Below are positions 25,347 through 33,119 of a stretch of DNA of 64,000 bases, in pieces. The first letter of the stretch is position 1; the number at the start of each line of letters is the position of its first letter. The notes under the pieces are model-generated. The model saw nothing but the letters and a program-made list of their open reading frames with translations, had not been told where the DNA came from and searched no databases. Source of the DNA: CAVXTF01 sp963701375 (lineage in GTDB: Bacteria > Actinomycetota > Acidimicrobiia > Acidimicrobiales > CAVXTF01); NCBI GenBank assembly GCA_963701375.1, contig CAVOZT010000004.1, forward strand, positions 1,550,001-1,614,000. Reading direction: 5' to 3'. Made by a program: the position numbers and the translations under genes.

Positions 25347-27488
25347 CTACGGGTGATCATTTGGACAGACGCCGGCATTCGGAAAGCGGTAGGCCAGGTG
25401 GCTCTGCGTCCAACCTCCCTCGAGCCAGCTCGTGCTCGGCGGGCCGAGTCCGAGCATCGGGGTCAGGTCGGCCATCAGAGCCGCTGCGTAACGGGCCGCA
25501 CCAGCGGGGCAGAAGTGGACGTCGTCGACTTGCCTCACGCGTATCCACGAGCTCTTCGGCGCATCGGGTCTTCCCTCGGGCGGCAACCAGGTTGCGAATT
25601 GGCCGTGAAGGAGCATCGAACTTGCGACGGGCACGTACAGGATGCGCCCAGGGAACTGGGTCGGGAGCGCCCTGGACAGCGCGTCGAACCCAGCGATCAG
25701 CCCGGGGGCCCTTGCCGGGTAGTCGGGCTGGTTGGAGTTGAGCGCCGGGTCAGGTCCCGGGGCGGGAAACTGCTCGAAGACGATGCCTCTGGCACCGTCG
25801 GTCGGGTTGAGAGCGATCCTCACGAAGCGGTCGAGTTCGGCACGGTATCCAACGGGGTCGGTCGCGAGTGCAGCGTTGTCCCAGCTCCACATGGCGACGA
25901 CCAGATCGGGCCGAGCCTGAGCGAGCCACTGAGCAAGCTTCGTCGACCAGTCGGGAGTCCTCGTGAGTCCGTAGCCCCACTGAGATTCGTCGGTGACGAC
26001 CACCTCACGTGTCGAACCAAAAAGCGCCTCGACGGCGGGTGCTTCTGTCATCAACACCGAGTCACCGATCAGCATGATCCGCAACGGACTGTTGACCGTT
26101 ACAGCACGCCCGATCCGGATCGGCCGGCCGATGACGCCCCCGGCGCCGGAGACCGAGGATGTGGTGCGCACCAATTGACCAGGTGGTGCGGTCGCGACCG
26201 CGGGAGGCATGGTCCCGAGCAGGATCACGACGGCGGTTGCCGTCATCGCGACGGGAGCCATCGCCACTCGTGGCCAGCTCAACCGTATTGCAGGCCATCC
26301 GCGTCGGATGGGCTGCTCGACGAGGTGATAGCTCGTTACTGCGAGCGCCAACGTAACGGCGACACGGAGGACGGACAGAGCTGCTCCCGTCGTATGACTG
26401 CGGGCCGAGGTGAGCTCGACGATTACCGGCCAGTGCCATAGGTAGAGCCCGTAGGAGATCTTGCCGATGTACCGGACAGGACGAACAGAAAGGACGGAGC
26501 TGAGCGGTCCCGGCTCGGCGCACCGGACGTCGGCGACGACAACCGCTGCGGCGATCGCGAACAGAGCCATTCCGCCTTCGAACATCCACGCACGCGGGAA
26601 CTCATTCGCGCTACCGGCGGTCATCCAGCAGACGGCGAGAACGCTCAAGGCGCCGAATGCCGCCAAATGGAGCCGGCGACGCGTCTGGAGAGATGGTTGC
26701 GGTCGCCCAGCGGTCATCATTGCGAGAGTCGCTCCCGCCAACAGGTCGAACGCATGCGTGTCGGTGCCGTAGTAGACGCGGTCGAGCGAGGCACCGTGCA
26801 ACCAGAGGAAGGTCATCCAACCGGCTGACGCGATGCCCCCGGTGACTGTGAGCGCCAGCCCAGCCGTGCGCCAGTGTGCTCCTCGCGTCTTCGATACCAG
26901 GCGCATCAACCCCAGGATCACGAGGGGCCACACGAGGTAGAACTGCTCCTCGATCGCAAGCGACCAGGTGTGCTTCAGAGGTGACTGGACTGCGAACTGG
27001 GAGAAGTAAGTCTGGTGGGTGAACAGCAGTTGCCAGTTCGCCACGTATCCGACCGTGGCGAGCGATTGTGCCCGCAGTCCTGCCCAATCGATGGGTAGTC
27101 CCCCGCTCTGCGTCGCCACGAACACAACTACTGCGGTGACCATGAGCAGCAGTGCCGGCAGCAGCCGTCGCGCGCGCCTTCCCCAGAAACGGGCGAGCTT
27201 GACCGTGCCGGAACCCAACCACTCTTCGACGAGCAGGGTCGTGATGAGGAACCCGGAGAGGACGAAGAAGAGATCGACCCCTAGGTAGCCTCCCGAGGCC
27301 CAGCCGTAGCCGAGGTGGTAGGCGAACACGCCTGCGATCGCAAGTGCGCGCAGTCCGTCGAGCCCCGGCAGGTACCTGCCGGTCAACTGCACCTGAGGGG
27401 ATCGCACGCCTGTCCCGCTCACGACCCGAGGGTAGTCGACCGTGCCCGGAGCGGTGTCTGGCTCCAGGACATAGGAGACCGCCGGCAC
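25347..27488 (-). CDS. Acyltransferase-3 membrane protein with C-terminal SGNH domain
   Basis: A protein of 713 residues of the OafA type that O-acylates extracellular glycans. The membrane half has PGLDGLRALAIAGVFAYHLG, GVDLFFVLSGFLITTLL, FWGRRARRLLPALLL, HTWSLAIEEQFYLVWPL and YISYGLYLWHWP-like sequence near 26440 (IGKISYGLYLWHWPVIVELT). About ten membrane helices precede an SGNH esterase-like domain with MLIGDSVLMTEAP (Ser) and DDVHFCPAGAARY (Asp/His). The first 27 residues may not be translated, as a GTG at 27407 is also possible. It follows fabD on the same strand after 75 bases, so it may not share the fab promoter. Confidence 0.88.
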   Translation of the reverse strand: MPAVSYVLEPDTAPGTVDYPRVVSGTGVRSPQVQLTGRYLPGLDGLRALAIAGVFAYHLGYGWASGGYLGVDLFFVLSGFLITTLLVEEWLGSGTVKLARFWGRRARRLLPALLLMVTAVVVFVATQSGGLPIDWAGLRAQSLATVGYVANWQLLFTHQTYFSQFAVQSPLKHTWSLAIEEQFYLVWPLVILGLMRLVSKTRGAHWRTAGLALTVTGGIASAGWMTFLWLHGASLDRVYYGTDTHAFDLLAGATLAMMTAGRPQPSLQTRRRLHLAAFGALSVLAVCWMTAGSANEFPRAWMFEGGMALFAIAAAVVVADVRCAEPGPLSSVLSVRPVRYIGKISYGLYLWHWPVIVELTSARSHTTGAALSVLRVAVTLALAVTSYHLVEQPIRRGWPAIRLSWPRVAMAPVAMTATAVVILLGTMPPAVATAPPGQLVRTTSSVSGAGGVIGRPIRIGRAVTVNSPLRIMLIGDSVLMTEAPAVEALFGSTREVVVTDESQWGYGLTRTPDWSTKLAQWLAQARPDLVVAMWSWDNAALATDPVGYRAELDRFVRIALNPTDGARGIVFEQFPAPGPDPALNSNQPDYPARAPGLIAGFDALSRALPTQFPGRILYVPVASSMLLHGQFATWLPPEGRPDAPKSSWIRVRQVDDVHFCPAGAARYAAALMADLTPMLGLGPPSTSWLEGGWTQSHLAYRFPNAGVCPNDHP

Positions 27489-27763
27489 CCGGGATGTGGC
27501 AAGACTGTGAGAATCCCACTCGCAGTTCAGAGACGCTGCTGGGCTGTGGGGCGGTGATCGCGAGCGTGACCCCTGTCAAGACTGACTTCGTGTCTTTCCT
27601 TATGACCTGTCCGGTCGCGGTTGCCGGCCCCGGCCCGGTTGGAGCATTGGCCTGATCAGGAGCTTGACCGCTTCCGTCTCGCCGGCGGCGTGTCCCATCA
27701 CAGTCCTGCCTGTCTCCATCCGGACCGGAACCGACTACGTCCCTCCGGGCAAAGGAGCAACGC
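27489..27763 (+). other. Non-coding region upstream of the IS110 recombinase; possible bridge RNA locus
   Basis: These 275 bases contain no convincing gene. They hold several short hairpins: GCCGG-CC-CCGGC near 27623-27636, the perfect palindrome CCTGATCAGG at 27651-27660, and TCCGG-A-CCGGA near 27719-27729. In the IS110 group the left-end non-coding region encodes the bridge RNA that pairs with donor and target DNA. Only 46 bases follow the recombinase stop, so a right-end RNA (as in the IS1111 group) would not fit. This is inference from family knowledge; I have not folded an RNA. Confidence 0.35.
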
Positions 27764-28863
27764 ATGGACAGTCTGTCCGAGATTGTCGACGTCGTGATCG
27801 GCGTTGACACCCATGTCGCGACACACAGCGCGGCAGTCATCGACGCTCGCACGGGTGGGGTACTCGGGGAGCTCACCGTCGAGGCGAGCCCCTGCGGATA
27901 CGAGTCCCTCGTGCAGTTCGCGAACGAGCACCCTGGGGTTCGAGCCTGGGCGATCGAAGGCACCGGGAGCCACGGTGCGGGCCTGGTGCGCTACCTCGGG
28001 AAGTGCGAAGGGCTCGTCGTCGAGCTCGACCGGCCCGAGCGGCAAAGACGTCGCAACGGGGCGAAGTCCGACCCGCTCGACGCGATTCGCGCAGCACGCG
28101 AAGCGCTTTCGCGGACGCAGTTAGCCACACCGCGGATGACCGGTGAACGCCAGGCGCTTTCGGTCCTTTTGGCAGCCAGACGCTCGGCGGTCGATGGGGC
28201 GAGGATCGCTCAGCAGCAGCTCTTCTCCCTCGTCATCGCCGCACCCGAGCAGCTGCGCTCGAAACTTCGAGGGAAGCGCACCCTTGTCGATGGCGCGCAG
28301 CGCTTCACGCTTTCACCTGAGGGCCGAATGGGATCTGGAGACCCGCACGACCGCAGCAGTGCTGCGCGACTTGTCGCGCCGCGTCCTGGAACTCTGGGCA
28401 GAGGCCGACCGCCACGAGAAGGAAATCCTCGAGATCGTTCGCGTCTGGCGCCCGGAGCTACTCGAGCGGTGCGGCGTCGGGCCGATCGTCGCGGCGACGG
28501 TGCTATGTGCCTGGTCACACCCGGGGCGAATCCGCTCCGACGCAGCCTTCGCCATGCTCGGCGGTGCAGCACCGATCCCGGCGAATTCTGGTCAGGTAAC
28601 GACTCACTACCGCTTGAACCGGCATGGCGACCGTCAGCTGAACCGTGCCTTCCACACGATCGTGCTTTGCCGGATGCGCTGGGACGAGGACACAAAGGCC
28701 TACGTCATGCGCCGAACCCAAGAAGGCAAGACCCCACGGGAGATCAAGCGTTGCCTAAAGCGCTACGTCGCCCGCGAGCTGTTCCGTCTCCTCGAAAGCG
28801 AGCCGTTTGCGACTTGACGGTCCATAGGAGCGTCATCGGAGACCACGATGAGGGAGGTCTTCG
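27490..28863 (+). mobile_element. IS110-family insertion sequence (ends not defined)
   Basis: Contains one DEDD recombinase gene with upstream non-coding DNA. IS110 elements lack long terminal inverted repeats, so the boundaries cannot be fixed from one copy. The left end lies somewhere in 27490-27763 and the right end in the 46 bases between the recombinase stop (28817) and the next transposase start (28864). Confidence 0.7.
27764..28817 (+). CDS. IS110-family DEDD transposase/recombinase (frameshifted)
   Basis: The N-terminal RuvC-like DEDD domain shows VVIGVDTHVATHSAAVID (first Asp), WAIEGTGSHGAGLVRYL (Glu) and GAKSDPLDAIRAA (last two Asp). The C-terminal Tnp domain in another frame has ERCGVGPIVAATVLCAW, AMLGGAAPIPANSGQ with the catalytic Ser, and HYRLNRHGDRQLNRAFHTIV. 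The frame changes between about 28285 and 28315; two lost bases or one gained base would restore one protein of about 350 residues. Whether this is sequencing error, as elsewhere in the window, or a dead copy cannot be told here. An AAAGGAG site precedes the ATG. Confidence 0.88.
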
Positions 28864-30012
28864 ATGGAGCTCGGGCCGTTCTTGATCGAGACGCACCTGC
28901 GGACAGGCAAGTCGATCAAGCAGCTGGCGAGGGCGCACGGCGTGAGCGCCAGCTGGCTGTTCAAGTTGCTTCGCCGCTACCGCCTAGAGGGACCGGCCGG
29001 CCTCGAGGCTCGCTCTCGCCGGCCGCATTCGAGCCCGAGCAGGATCGCCGATCTGTGGGAAGACGAGATCGTGGCGTTGCACAAGACGCTCAAAGACGAC
29101 GGCTTGGACGCCGGGGCGCAGACCGTGCACTACCACCTCTGCAAAAGACATAGCCGTCCGCCGTCTTCCTCGACGGTTTTTCGGGTTTTAAAGAACCGGG
29201 GCTTCGTCACTCTTCAGCCCCAGAAACGCCCGAAGAGCTCACTTCTGCGCTTCTGTGCCGACCTCCCTAACGAGTGCTGGCAGGCGGACATGACCCATGT
29301 GGAGCTCCGAGACGGCCAGGCCTTCGAGGTGTTGAACATGATCGACGACCACTCGAGGCTTTGTGTCGCATCGAGGGCAATGAACGTCGTGCGGGCCACA
29401 GACGTCGTGCGCGTCCTTCACAAAGCTGCCGAGACCTGGGGCTATCCGGCGTCGTTTCTGACAGATAACGGGCTCATCTTCTCCACGACGCGCAAGTACG
29501 GCGTGGCCGGGGTGACCGAGCAGGAGCTCTTCTCGCTCGGTATCAAGGCGAAGCACTCGCGCCCTTATCATCCCCAGACCTGCGGCAAGGTCGAACGATT
29601 CCACCAGACCATGAAGAAGTTCCTGGCCGCCCAAGATCACATCACCACGAAGAAACAGCTCCAGCGTGAACTCGAGCGCTTCGTCGTGTACTACAACGAG
29701 GTACGTCCGCACCGAGGGATCAATCGCCGCACCCCGGCTCAGGTCTACGCCGCCCGGGAGAGAGCTCGTCCCACGAAATCATTCGTGACAGTCGGTGACC
29801 GCAAGCTGCGCTTCGACCGAGTCGACCGATCCGGCCGGATCACACTTCGCCACCGCGGTCGCCTGCATCACATCGGGATCGGAAACGCATACGCGGGGTG
29901 GCGAGTGGCCATGCTCGTCAACGGCCTCAAGATCGAGATCGTGGGACTCGACGGCTCGCCGCTTAGGCGGCTGACCCTCGATCCGACCAGGGACTACCAG
30001 AGAATTCCCTGA
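28864..30012 (+). CDS. IS481-family DDE transposase
   Basis: An intact transposase of 382 residues. A helix-turn-helix (GKSIKQLARAHGVSASWLFK) leads to the RNase H-like core: WQADMTHVELRDGQ (first Asp), SFLTDNGLIFS (second Asp), and YHPQTCGKVERFHQTMKK (catalytic Glu). EVRPHRGINRRTPAQVY is the typical C-terminal signature. A basic domain follows. This is one of the few long genes here with no frameshift. It cuts and rejoins DNA at its terminal repeats. The upstream gene is the IS110 recombinase, 46 bases away, so the two may be read together. Confidence 0.95.
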   Translation: MELGPFLIETHLRTGKSIKQLARAHGVSASWLFKLLRRYRLEGPAGLEARSRRPHSSPSRIADLWEDEIVALHKTLKDDGLDAGAQTVHYHLCKRHSRPPSSSTVFRVLKNRGFVTLQPQKRPKSSLLRFCADLPNECWQADMTHVELRDGQAFEVLNMIDDHSRLCVASRAMNVVRATDVVRVLHKAAETWGYPASFLTDNGLIFSTTRKYGVAGVTEQELFSLGIKAKHSRPYHPQTCGKVERFHQTMKKFLAAQDHITTKKQLQRELERFVVYYNEVRPHRGINRRTPAQVYAARERARPTKSFVTVGDRKLRFDRVDRSGRITLRHRGRLHHIGIGNAYAGWRVAMLVNGLKIEIVGLDGSPLRRLTLDPTRDYQRIP

Positions 30013-30030
30013 CCGGGAGAGGCGCTATAC

Positions 30031-30068
30031 GATGTCTTGAGACATCGGTCTCTGATGTCTTGAGACAT
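30031..30068. repeat. Two direct copies of a palindromic motif at the IS481 right end
   Basis: GATGTCTTGAGACATC at 30031-30046 and GATGTCTTGAGACAT at 30054-30068 are separated by seven bases. Each is itself an inverted repeat with 7-bp arms (GATGTCT/AGACATC, one base shorter in the second). The placement just after the transposase stop suggests transposase-binding sites inside the terminal repeat. Confidence 0.8.
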
Positions 30069-30075
30069 AACACCG

Positions 30076-30158
30076 TGCCCGGAGCGGGACTCGAACCCGC
30101 ATGCCCTTGCGGGCAGAGGATTTTGAGTCCTCCGCGTCTGCCATTCCGCCATCCGGGC
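30076..30158 (-). tRNA. tRNA-Leu (anticodon CAA)
   Basis: Read on the minus strand the 83 bases fold as a tRNA. The acceptor stem is GCCCGGA/TCCGGGC with discriminator A, and the anticodon stem GAGGA/TCCTC holds the loop CTCAAAA, giving anticodon CAA (Leu, UUG codons). A long variable arm TGCCCGCAAGGGCA marks a class II tRNA, and the T arm is GCGGGTTCGAGTCCCGC. The 3' CCA is not encoded. A TAGGCT box lies about 12-17 bases upstream of the 5' end. The IS481 right end lies immediately beyond its 3' end. Confidence 0.95.
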
Positions 30159-30204
30159 CGGCGTTGGGCGAGCCTACTGGCGCCCGTGATGCCGCTGGAG
30201 TCGT

Positions 30205-30255
30205 CATAGTCTCCTTCGGTGACACGTGCACATAGTCTCCTTCGGTGACACGTGC
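30205..30255. repeat. 26-bp tandem duplication across the menC-like start
   Basis: CATAGTCTCCTTCGGTGACA followed by CGTGCA occurs at 30205-30230 and again at 30231-30255 with only the last base differing. The second copy carries the GTG start of the enolase-family gene. Because 26 is not a multiple of three, the first copy's GTG is out of frame. Each copy contains the CACGTG palindrome. Confidence 0.85.
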
Positions 30256-31426
30256 GACCGTCCGAATGCACGGAGTCGAGCTTCGTTGGCTCACGCTCCA
30301 TTTGCGGACACCTCACGTGAGCTCTCTCGGCTCGACGCTCGAAAGGCCGGTAGTCGTCGCGCGCGTCGATACCGACGGCGCCGACGGCTGGGGCGAGTGT
30401 GCGGCGCTCGAGGCACCGACCTACAGCGAGGAGTACGCGGAGGGCGCTTGGTCGGTGCTCAACGATCACCTGGTTCCTCTTCTGCTCGAAGAGTCCCGAC
30501 GCGACGGCAGCCGCTTGGCGGAGGCCACATCCATTTCCAGCCTGCTCGCCCCGGTGAGGGGTAACGCCATGGCGAAGGCGTGCATCGAGATGGCAGTGCT
30601 CGACGCCGAGTTGCGCGACAGCGGTCGGTCTCTCGCAGACCGCCTCGGGGTCCGGCGCGACGAAGTGCGCGCCGGAGCCGTCGTCGGCCTCGACTTCCGC
30701 GCTCACCCGGACGCCCTCGGACCGTTGCTCGACGAGGTCGAAGCCAGAGCAACTCAGGGCTACACGAGGGTGAAGATCAAGATCGCTCCGGGGTTCGATC
30801 TGACAACGCTCGCGGCCGTCCGCCGCGCCTTTCCGGGTCTGGGGTTGCAGGCGGACGCCAACGGCGCCTACCGGCTCGACGACCCCGACCACCTGAGGGC
30901 GCTGCAGGCGCTGGACGAGCTGGCTCTTCTTTGCGTGGAACAACCACTCGACCCGGACGATCTCGTCGGGCACGCCCGGCTGGCACGCGATATCGAAACT
31001 CCGGTCTGTCTCGACGAGTCGGTGAGCTCCCTCGGCCGCCTACGAGAAGCGATCGCACTTCAAGCGTGCGACATGGTGTGCGTCAAACCCGCCCGCCTCG
31101 GCGGCCTGCTCCAAGCCGTCGCCGCAAGCGAGATATGCAGCGCTGCGGGGATCCCGATCTGGTGCGGCGGCATGCTCGAAACCTGTCTGGCAAGGTCTGC
31201 GAACGCGGCGGTCGCAGGCCTGCCCGGATTCGTGCTCCCCGGCGATCTCTCCGGGGGCGAGCGGTTCGTGGAGTCGGACCCGTTCCTGGCGGGCGCCGGA
31301 CCCGATGTCCACCGCGATGCGGTCGCCGTCGTGGCGGTGCACCGTGGGGCCGGTGTCGGGCCGGCACCGGACTTCGTACTCCTCGACAAGGTCACGACGC
31401 GGAGGCGCTGGGCGTCTATTGGTTAG
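30245..31426 (+). CDS. menC: o-Succinylbenzoate synthase-like enolase superfamily enzyme
   Basis: A protein of 393 residues with the muconate-lactonizing/MenC layout. The capping domain has VVARVDTDGADGWGECAALE. The barrel has GYTRVKIKIAPGFDL (KxK catalytic lysines), LQADANGAYRL (metal Asp), CVEQPLDPDDL (metal Glu), PVCLDESVSSL (metal Asp/Glu) and VCVKPARLGGLLQA (catalytic Lys on the far side). GGMLETCLARSANAAVAGLP is typical of MenC/NSAR. No other men genes are nearby, so N-succinylamino acid racemase or dipeptide epimerase activity is possible. The start is the GTG at 30245 or the ATG at 30266. Confidence 0.82.
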   Translation: MTRATVRMHGVELRWLTLHLRTPHVSSLGSTLERPVVVARVDTDGADGWGECAALEAPTYSEEYAEGAWSVLNDHLVPLLLEESRRDGSRLAEATSISSLLAPVRGNAMAKACIEMAVLDAELRDSGRSLADRLGVRRDEVRAGAVVGLDFRAHPDALGPLLDEVEARATQGYTRVKIKIAPGFDLTTLAAVRRAFPGLGLQADANGAYRLDDPDHLRALQALDELALLCVEQPLDPDDLVGHARLARDIETPVCLDESVSSLGRLREAIALQACDMVCVKPARLGGLLQAVAASEICSAAGIPIWCGGMLETCLARSANAAVAGLPGFVLPGDLSGGERFVESDPFLAGAGPDVHRDAVAVVAVHRGAGVGPAPDFVLLDKVTTRRRWASIG

Positions 31427-31472
31427 AGCGCTCAGAGTTGCTTTGCGCGCGCAGAGTACGATTGGCACCACC

Positions 31473-31757
31473 ATGCGGCGCTCCCTCGTCGAACGATCTC
31501 TCAGCGACGTCCACGGGCGCCTGACGAAAGCGCGCCAGGAGCTCTCGGTGCTCGACGAGCAGCTCGTGGTCATAAACGACATAGCCGACGACCTGAGACT
31601 GCGCTCCCTGGTGTCCGAGACCCCGCTCGCCGCTCACGAGCACAGCGACGCACAGCGCCATCTCGAGGCCGCGAACAGGGCGCGCGCCGCACTTGTCGAG
31701 ACTGTGGCCGAGCTCGAAAGACGCCAGGACGAACTGATCGATCGTCTTACGTTCTGA
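31473..31757 (+). CDS. Small coiled-coil protein of unknown function
   Basis: A 94-residue protein that is highly charged and helical, with heptad-like Leu spacing (VHGRLTKARQELSVLDEQL; HLEAANRARAALVETVAELE). No Cys, no membrane segment and no signal peptide. The ATG at 31473 has a TACGAT box at 31457-31462, suggesting its own promoter. It converges on the universal stress gene with 14 bases between stops. I do not recognise the family; a cytoplasmic structural or regulatory role is plausible. Confidence 0.6.
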   Translation: MRRSLVERSLSDVHGRLTKARQELSVLDEQLVVINDIADDLRLRSLVSETPLAAHEHSDAQRHLEAANRARAALVETVAELERRQDELIDRLTF

Positions 31758-31771
31758 GCCCGGTCAGCGGG

Positions 31772-32239
31772 TCAAGAAGCCGCTCCCTGCTCTGGATCCG
31801 TCTTTATGATCAGCACGTCACACGGAGAGTGGTGGGCGATTCGGTTGGGAACGCTTCCGAGAAGGAACCGCTTCGCGCCGGTCATTCCCTGGCTGCCGAC
31901 GACGATCAGCTCGGCCCCCATTCTCTCCGCCACGTCGATTATGGCTTCGGACGGTCCGGAGTCGACGCCCTCGGTGATGACCTTCTTGACGCCCCTCGAC
32001 TCGGCCAATTTCCTTGCATTGTCGAGGATCCTGTCTACGTCCTCTTGCCGGTTGACCATGTACGCCACGTCGGCAGGCGCCCCGGCTCTCTCGCTACGCA
32101 GACGTTCCTCAGGGACAGGCCGGTACGCGGAGACGACGACCAAGTTCGCCGAAGCGATGGCCGCCAGGTCTGCGGCGGAGCACACCGCCTTGGTCGCCGT
32201 ATCGGACCCATCTGTGCCAACGACGATGTTCGTGTACAT
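31772..32239 (-). CDS. Universal stress protein (UspA family)
   Basis: A protein of 155 residues with the Usp nucleotide-binding fold. YTNIVVGTDGSDTATKAV is the first strand and Asp, and VVGSQGMTGAKRFLLGSVPN is the G-2x-G-9x-G(S) ATP-binding motif, followed by HHSPCDVLIIK. The ATP-binding residues are all present, so it is likely an ATP-binding Usp. I use the ATG at 32239, which has GGAGGT just upstream, although the frame is open further. It is divergent from the ANTAR regulator across 252 bases that hold nothing else recognisable. Confidence 0.9.
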   Translation of the reverse strand: MYTNIVVGTDGSDTATKAVCSAADLAAIASANLVVVSAYRPVPEERLRSERAGAPADVAYMVNRQEDVDRILDNARKLAESRGVKKVITEGVDSGPSEAIIDVAERMGAELIVVGSQGMTGAKRFLLGSVPNRIAHHSPCDVLIIKTDPEQGAAS

Positions 32240-32491
32240 CGGACCTCCAGCTTCGGATGCCACCGGCCATACCCAACCCCGAGATCGGCCATGCCCATGT
32301 GGCTCTTCAGGACGGCAAGGGGCGACGCAGATACTAGGCTCCGCGTCCCGATACGCCTTTGTTGGGAAGCGCCCGACGAATAGGCCGGCACGGCACGAAC
32401 GCAGAGCAGGTGCCATGACTCTGAGTCGCCGAAGGCTCGGATCGCGACGCCGGTCGACCGACCACGTGTTCAAGAAAGGAGGGCTGGCTGC

Positions 32492-33088
32492 ATGCCGAAG
32501 CGAGTTGTGATCGCGGAGGACGAGGCGATCATCCGTCTCGATCTGAAGGAGATCCTCGAATCAGAGGGCTATGACGTGGTGGGTGAGGCGGCCCGCGGAG
32601 ACGACGCCCTCGAGCTCGTGAAGCGCACCCTTCCCGACCTTGCGATCCTCGACATAAAGATGCCGGGACTGGACGGGATCGAGGTCGCCCGACGGGTCGT
32701 CGCGGACTACAGGGTCCCCGTCCTGATTCTCACCGCGTTCAGCCAGAGGAACCTGATAGAAGAGGCGCGTGACGCAGGAGTGGCCGCCTATCTCGTCAAG
32801 CCCTTTCAAAGCGCAGACATCGTCCCTGCGATCGAGGTCGCCCTTGCCAGGTTCACCGAGCACTGTGCCATCGAGGACGAGGCGGCGTCTGCCGGCGACG
32901 GTCCCGCAAGTCTCGAGGACAAGCTCGAGACTCGTCGGGTGGTGGACCGCGCAAAGGCGGTTCTGATGGACAGGCACGAGCTCTCCGAGATGGATGCTTT
33001 CAACTTCATCCAGCGCACTGCGATGGACCGAAGGGTCCGCATGCAGCAAATTGCCCGCGAGGTTTTGGACGGCACGCTCACCCCGTAA
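32492..33088 (+). CDS. ANTAR-domain response regulator (PdtaR-like)
   Basis: A protein of 198 residues. The receiver has VVIAEDEAIIRLDLKEILES, LAILDIKMPGLDGIEV (phospho-Asp), VLILTAFSQ and AYLVKPFQSADIV (Lys). The C-terminal ANTAR domain has LETRRVVDRAKAVLMDRHEL, FNFIQRTAMDRRVRMQQIAR and the usual small-helix end. ANTAR proteins bind paired hairpins in mRNA leaders to prevent termination. AGAAAGGAGG about ten bases before the ATG is a strong ribosome site. The partner kinase (PdtaS type) is not in the window. polA follows after 31 bases. Confidence 0.93.
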   Translation: MPKRVVIAEDEAIIRLDLKEILESEGYDVVGEAARGDDALELVKRTLPDLAILDIKMPGLDGIEVARRVVADYRVPVLILTAFSQRNLIEEARDAGVAAYLVKPFQSADIVPAIEVALARFTEHCAIEDEAASAGDGPASLEDKLETRRVVDRAKAVLMDRHELSEMDAFNFIQRTAMDRRVRMQQIAREVLDGTLTP

Positions 33089-33119
33089 GGATCCGGACAT
33101 CTCTTCTGCCTCCGCCGGG

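Larger units (their letters stand above)
28818..30070 (+). mobile_element. IS481-family insertion sequence
   Basis: One intact transposase gene flanked on the right by two copies of a 16-bp palindromic motif that probably form the terminal inverted repeat. On the left only a partial counterpart is visible (CATCGGAGACCACGATG at about 28834-28850, compared with the CATCAGAGACCGATG complement of the right end). It abuts the IS110 element on the left and the tRNA-Leu gene on the right. Confidence 0.65.

Noticed and set aside
25353..26441. A 362-codon plus-strand frame within the acyltransferase gene
   Set aside because: It is fully antisense to the acyltransferase/SGNH gene and reads as low-complexity Arg/Gly/Asp sequence.
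30205..30255. A minimal CRISPR array
   Set aside because: Only two copies, directly adjacent with no spacer, and no cas genes in the window.
32240..32491. A riboswitch or small gene in the 252-base gap between uspA and the ANTAR regulator
   Set aside because: No known riboswitch core or credible coding frame with a ribosome site, other than the strong site belonging to the regulator itself.
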